Shown here: piece after piece, positions 5,516 through 7,671 of the stretch
How positions within the stretch are numbered: position 1 is the stretch's first letter
Layout of the letters: each line of letters opens with the position of its first letter
From: Nitrospinota bacterium
GTDB lineage: Bacteria > Tectomicrobia > Entotheonellia > J063
NCBI GenBank assembly: GCA_003696125.1
Contig: RFHZ01000626.1
Location: 1 to 7,671 of the forward strand
Direction of reading: 5' to 3'
Length of the DNA: 7,671 bases
Program-made: the position numbers and the translations under genes
Notes under the pieces: generated by a model
Databases searched by the model: none
The model's input: only the letters and a program-made list of their open reading frames with translations
What the model was told of the DNA's origin: nothing

Positions 5516-5557
5516 GGTGAATGTTGAGTGAATGTTGGTGAATGTTGAGTGAATGTT
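5516..5557 (+). repeat. Tandem iterons: two perfect 21-bp units
   Basis: A 21-bp unit (5516-5536) is repeated exactly and without a gap (5537-5557). Each unit holds GTGAATGTT twice, giving starts at 5517, 5528, 5538 and 5549, or 10-11 bp apart. One helical turn per repeat puts all four on one face of the DNA, as expected for cooperative initiator binding. An inverted copy follows at 5566-5573. Confidence 0.75.
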
Positions 5558-5612
5558 TTTTTGTGACATTCACCGAAATAAATACTTAAAAATCAAGTAG
5601 TTGCGGATGTCA

Positions 5613-5740
5613 AGTGAATGTGGTGAATGTTTTTCCTGTACCCTGTACAGAGCGAAATGGATATATATATCTCAGGGGGGAGATATATATATATCTCCCC
5701 TAAAAAAAAGAGTACACGGAAAACATTCACCACATTCACT
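5613..5740. repeat. 128-bp imperfect palindrome carrying paired iterons
   Basis: Arms 5613-5644 and 5709-5740 are inverted copies with 29 of 32 positions matching; the outermost 21 are perfect. Each arm holds two iterons 9 bp apart. The same symmetry axis (between 5676 and 5677) also pairs 5661-5673 with 5680-5692. Nearly the whole element could thus extrude as one cruciform or fold as one RNA hairpin. Its position in the middle of the iteron array suggests the core of the origin. Confidence 0.8.
5677..5700. repeat. AT-rich 24-bp perfect palindrome at the origin core
   Basis: GGGG plus AGATATAT (5677-5688) is followed by its exact reverse complement (5689-5700), with a central run of alternating A and T. 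It competes with the longer palindrome, since 5681-5692 can pair in either structure. Alternating AT melts easily, so this is the best candidate for the DNA unwinding site. An A-run follows, not a T-run, so it is not a + strand terminator. Confidence 0.6.
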
Positions 5741-5780
5741 CCGATACCATATGAGCTGATAAATCAATATGTTGAGTCTG

Positions 5781-5815
5781 GTGAATGTTGTCGCAAACAT
5801 TCACTTGACATTCAC
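5781..5815. repeat. Iteron inverted pair plus one extra iteron
   Basis: GTGAATGTT (5781-5789) and AACATTCAC (5796-5804) form a 9-bp perfect inverted repeat with a 6-base centre. GACATTCAC follows at 5807-5815. Inverted iterons of this kind are often used for Rep dimer binding and autoregulation or handcuffing. That role is inferred. Confidence 0.6.
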
Positions 5816-5821
5816 CTTCCC

Positions 5822-5851
5822 TTGCTTCACTGTGGTCTGTAAATCTATAGA
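5822..5851 (+). promoter_or_regulatory. Candidate promoter of the downstream cluster
   Basis: TTGCTT (5822-5827) and TATAGA (5846-5851) have an 18-bp spacer. A start near 5858 gives a leader of about 58 nt that includes the 13-bp inverted repeat at 5867-5901. No better pair is seen before the gene at 5916. Confidence 0.4.
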
Positions 5852-5866
5852 AATCAACACCTTACA

Positions 5867-5901
5867 CAGGAAGTGAATGGCGTAACAACATTCACTTCCT
5901 G
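5867..5901. promoter_or_regulatory. 13-bp inverted repeat embedding iteron words, likely operator
   Basis: CAGGAAGTGAATG (5867-5879) and its exact reverse complement (5889-5901) are separated by 9 bases. Each arm contains GTGAATG, the iteron core. The element ends three bases before the ribosome site AGAGGG (5904-5909) of the next gene. It could be a Rep-bound operator just downstream of the promoter, an mRNA hairpin limiting access to the start, or both. Confidence 0.55.
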
Positions 5902-5915
5902 GAAGAGGGCGACTA

Positions 5916-6740
5916 ATGATTCCAGAGCTGTCCGGACGTCTTTTATCTGATCCTAACGGCTACCAGATAGAGGTGCACTGTCCCTTTTGCGGGGAGACTC
6001 ACCGGCACCCAGCAGGCGAAACCGGAAAACGTGCCATAGGGATTCGTCTGGCACCATGCACATCGGATCGTCGCTACCGAATTGTGGCGGTAGAGGAGTA
6101 TCCTGCCCCAAATTCCCCACTGGTCAGGGGGCTGGAGGCACCAGCTTTCCCACAAGCCCCTTCTCCTTCAGGCTTGCAAACGGCAGACTTTGATTCCTTG
6201 GTAGAGGAGACCGATCCCCTCTGGGATCATCCCCTCTACCGGGAACTCAAAGCTGTGCAAACACAATTGGCTTTAGAACGTCCTCCAGGCTGTCCTCTCT
6301 ATGGGACGGAATCCCTGGAAGAGCGGATTCATGAAGCGATTCGTCAGAATGACCAGCAGGCTTTCTATAATGCGTTATCGGTATACCAGTCGCATTGTCG
6401 AAAGCTTTTTGCTGAATTCGAGGCGATCCGTAGACAGAAGCTATACCAGGATGCGCCGGCGTCATTATGTGCACAGTGTGGTTGCAATGAATTCTGGAAG
6501 TGTAAGAAGACTGGCCAATGGATCTGTGCCCGGTGTATCCCGTATGAGCCTTACCACAAAGGTCATCGGGCCATCGCCTGGCATGTGGTACCGATCCCGT
6601 CCCGGAAGGTGGAGGGGGATGGGAAAAACCGCCCATCTTTTGTAATGCCTCCATGGAAGCGGGTGACTCCCCTTACTCCCTGGGAGGGGTCGGAAGGCCC
6701 TCCTCCGGCTTGGTGGTACGAAAAGTGGGAGGACGCATAG
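5916..6740 (+). CDS. Hypothetical protein with two Cys-rich zinc-binding motifs
   Basis: This is a 274-residue protein of unrecognised family. The N-terminus has CPFC (22-25) followed by H29, H31 and C48, resembling a small zinc knuckle seen in proteins of mobile elements. A Pro-rich linker (63-86) leads to a helical middle (132-178, SLEERIHEAIRQNDQQAFYN and on). A second motif follows, CAQC (185-188) with CARC (204-207) around FWKCKKTGQW, a plausible four-Cys zinc ribbon. The C-terminus is rich in Trp and Pro. No signal peptide or membrane segment is seen. AGAGGG lies six bases before ATG 5916. It is the first gene after the origin region, so a role in DNA binding or replication is possible but unproven. 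Confidence 0.75.
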   Translation: MIPELSGRLLSDPNGYQIEVHCPFCGETHRHPAGETGKRAIGIRLAPCTSDRRYRIVAVEEYPAPNSPLVRGLEAPAFPQAPSPSGLQTADFDSLVEETDPLWDHPLYRELKAVQTQLALERPPGCPLYGTESLEERIHEAIRQNDQQAFYNALSVYQSHCRKLFAEFEAIRRQKLYQDAPASLCAQCGCNEFWKCKKTGQWICARCIPYEPYHKGHRAIAWHVVPIPSRKVEGDGKNRPSFVMPPWKRVTPLTPWEGSEGPPPAWWYEKWEDA

Positions 6741-6745
6741 CATTT

Positions 6746-6958
6746 ATGAAATCGTATGACCCTCTTCGGGATTTGCAAGCCGTTCACCGTCGTCTCCAGC
6801 GGGCTTATCCCAAGAATTGGGCACTCTCCGGGTCGGTCATCTACGATCCAGAGCAGGGGATAGCTGAAGGGGAATTGTCACTCCCCTTAGTAGATCCTCA
6901 GGAGATCCAGAAGATAGAAGAGGAGAAAGAGCCATGCAAAAGCACTGCACGCTCATAA
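6746..6958 (+). CDS. Small hypothetical protein in the nuclease operon
   Basis: This is a 70-residue protein beginning MKSYDPLRDLQAVHRRLQRA, with a basic helical N-terminal third, a short central beta-like part and an acidic Glu-rich stretch near the end. No known domain is recognised. ATG 6746 lies five bases after the previous stop, with GGGAGGA at 6727-6733, a rather long 12-base spacing. A longer frame opening at 6653 would run inside the previous gene and is not favoured. Its last 25 bases overlap the nuclease gene, supporting real, coupled translation. Confidence 0.6.
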   Translation: MKSYDPLRDLQAVHRRLQRAYPKNWALSGSVIYDPEQGIAEGELSLPLVDPQEIQKIEEEKEPCKSTARS

Positions 6959-7608
6959 CGGGCATCGGACTTACTGTCTTTCTTCTCCTTCCCCTTCCTC
7001 TCTTTGCTGCCACTACCTTCACCGGCAAAGTCGTTGGGGTGATCGACGGTGACACCATCGAAGTCCTCCGGGAAGGCAAAGCCGTCAGAGTGCGGTTAGC
7101 TGGAATCGATGCCCCAGAGCGTAGACAGCCGTACGGCCGGAGAGCCAAGCAATACACCTCTGCATTGGTCTTTGGCCAGGTCGTTACGGTGCAGGTGCAA
7201 AGTATCGGGAAGTATGGCCGGATCATCGGCAATGTGCTGCTGTCTGATGGTCGGAACCTGAGTCAGGAGCTGGTCAGGGCAGGCTACGCCTGGTGGTATC
7301 GACAGTATGCGCCCCATGATACCACCCTACAGCGCCTAGAAAGAGAGGCACGGCTTGCCCAACGGGGTCTGTGGGCTGATCCTACACCAATCCCACCGTG
7401 GGAGTATCGAAAAAAAGCAGAGAGCTTCCGGAAGGGATCATCCTCTGTTCCGGTGGCTGGCCCGATCATCGGGAATCGCCGGAGCAAAATCTACCACTGG
7501 CCGGGATGTCCCAATTATAACCGGATCTCCCCGGAAAACCGGGTGGTCTTCTCTAGTCGGCAAGAAGCGGAAGCGGCCGGGTATCGGGCGGCCAGGAATT
7601 GTCGGTAA
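6934..7608 (+). CDS. Exported thermonuclease (SNase family) with Ada-like C-terminal Cys motif
   Basis: This is a 224-residue protein. Residues 1-26 are a signal peptide: basic start, core LTVFLLLPLPLF, probable cleavage near Ala25-Ala26. Residues 30-150 are a staphylococcal nuclease domain: VIDGDTIEV (36-44), RLAGIDAPER (54-63) and GKYGR (92-96). By alignment with the S. aureus enzyme, D40, R54, D59, E62 and R96 match its D21, R35, D40, E43 and R87. The family cleaves DNA and RNA using Ca2+. The tail (GNRRSKIYHWPGCPNYNRIS to AARNC) resembles the short Cys-containing module common after such nucleases and related to the Ada metal-binding fold. It should act outside the cytoplasm. AGGAG ends eight bases before ATG 6934. 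Nucleases of this type are common beside plasmid transfer genes. Confidence 0.88.
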   Translation: MQKHCTLITGIGLTVFLLLPLPLFAATTFTGKVVGVIDGDTIEVLREGKAVRVRLAGIDAPERRQPYGRRAKQYTSALVFGQVVTVQVQSIGKYGRIIGNVLLSDGRNLSQELVRAGYAWWYRQYAPHDTTLQRLEREARLAQRGLWADPTPIPPWEYRKKAESFRKGSSSVPVAGPIIGNRRSKIYHWPGCPNYNRISPENRVVFSSRQEAEAAGYRAARNCR

Positions 7609-7620
7609 GAGGGGAAGATG

Positions 7621-7671
7621 ATGGCTATGGAAACCGGCATAAAAAAACTTGCTGGTATAATCGCTATTATC
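7621..7671 (+). CDS. Start of a probable membrane protein (cut by window edge)
   Basis: Seventeen codons are visible, MAMETGIKKLAGIIAII, with a basic residue pair followed by a hydrophobic run, suggesting a signal or transmembrane segment. AGGGGA (7610-7615) precedes ATG 7621 by five bases. ATG 7618 and ATG 7627 are alternatives. It starts 12 bp after the nuclease stop, so it belongs to the same operon. Its identity cannot be judged. Confidence 0.55.
   Translation, partial: MAMETGIKKLAGIIAII

Larger units (their letters stand above)
5516..5901. other. Probable replication origin (iteron array with AT-rich core)
   Basis: GTGAATGT occurs exactly seven times on the + strand (5517, 5528, 5538, 5549, 5614, 5623, 5781) and six times on the - strand (5566, 5723, 5732, 5797, 5808, 5888). 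A near copy lies at 5873. The sites flank AT-rich DNA at 5577-5610 and 5657-5710. Clustered iterons, an AT-rich unwinding segment and an adjacent rep gene define plasmid origins. No clear DnaA box was found. The 408-bp interval holds no credible gene. Confidence 0.7.

Noticed and set aside
5677-5710. Rho-independent terminator on the + strand
   Set aside because: The palindrome is followed by T and a run of A, not a T-run, and the stem is mostly AT.
5805-5833. TTGACA at 5805 as a promoter for the downstream cluster
   Set aside because: No acceptable -10 lies 16-18 bp away. The hexamer is part of the spacing between two iterons.
5627-5842. Open frame of 71 codons across the iteron region
   Set aside because: It runs through iterons and the AT palindrome, has no ribosome site, and its composition follows the repeats (YISGGRYIYISPKK).
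5516-5901. CRISPR array
   Set aside because: The repeated word is only 8-9 bases, occurs in both orientations and has irregular spacing without spacer-sized unique segments. Iterons explain it better.

Overview
The window reads as the core of a bacterial plasmid, or of an integrative element with a plasmid-like replicon. It carries a partition operon, a MerR-type regulator, a large Toprim/AAA+ replication protein, an iteron-rich origin-like region, and the start of an accessory gene cluster. All complete genes lie on the + strand. Most starts have strong AGGAG-like ribosome binding sites. The host cannot be named from the sequence. Strong Shine-Dalgarno sites and near-consensus sigma70-type promoters suggest an ordinary bacterium.

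Layout. Positions 1-258 hold, on the - strand, an open frame with a hydrophobic segment that runs off the left edge; its true start is unclear. Positions 262-586 are non-coding and contain a 23-bp palindrome, a candidate parA promoter and a hairpin around the parA ribosome binding site. ParA (587-1216) overlaps by 4 bp a 72-residue ribbon-helix-helix protein (1213-1431), the usual arrangement of a type Ib partition cassette. Just after it, ACAGAAA occurs three times at exact 16-bp spacing, which makes it a centromere candidate. Positions 1432-1867 are otherwise non-coding, with a possible decayed helix-turn-helix fragment. A MerR-like regulator follows (1868-2347).

Positions 2348-2954 lead up to the replication gene. 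They hold one doubtful small ORF and two intrinsic terminators that both point leftwards. The second terminator is served by a - strand promoter (TTGACA, 17-bp spacer, TATTAT) lying across the rep start codon. Together they predict an antisense RNA of about 67 nt against the rep leader, which is the classic copy-number control layout but is not visible as an ORF. The rep gene (2955-5507, 850 aa) has a Toprim-like DUF3854-type N-terminus, an AAA+ helicase domain and a probable winged-helix tail.

Positions 5508-5915 contain thirteen exact copies of GTGAATGT (seven +, six -). These include a perfect 21-bp tandem duplication, a 128-bp imperfect palindrome with paired iterons on each arm and an AT-rich apex, and a 13-bp inverted repeat just before the next gene. 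I interpret this region as the replication origin and as an operator for the downstream cluster.

The downstream cluster runs from a double zinc-motif protein (5916-6740) to a 70-residue hypothetical (6746-6958), an exported thermonuclease with an Ada-like Cys tail (6934-7608) and the first codons of a probable membrane protein (7621-end). These four are closely spaced or overlapping and look like one operon.

Inferred working model: ParA and the RHH protein segregate the replicon. The Rep protein opens and unwinds DNA at the iteron region. The antisense RNA, and perhaps the MerR protein, limit Rep supply. Iteron-derived repeats may link Rep occupancy to expression of the downstream operon.
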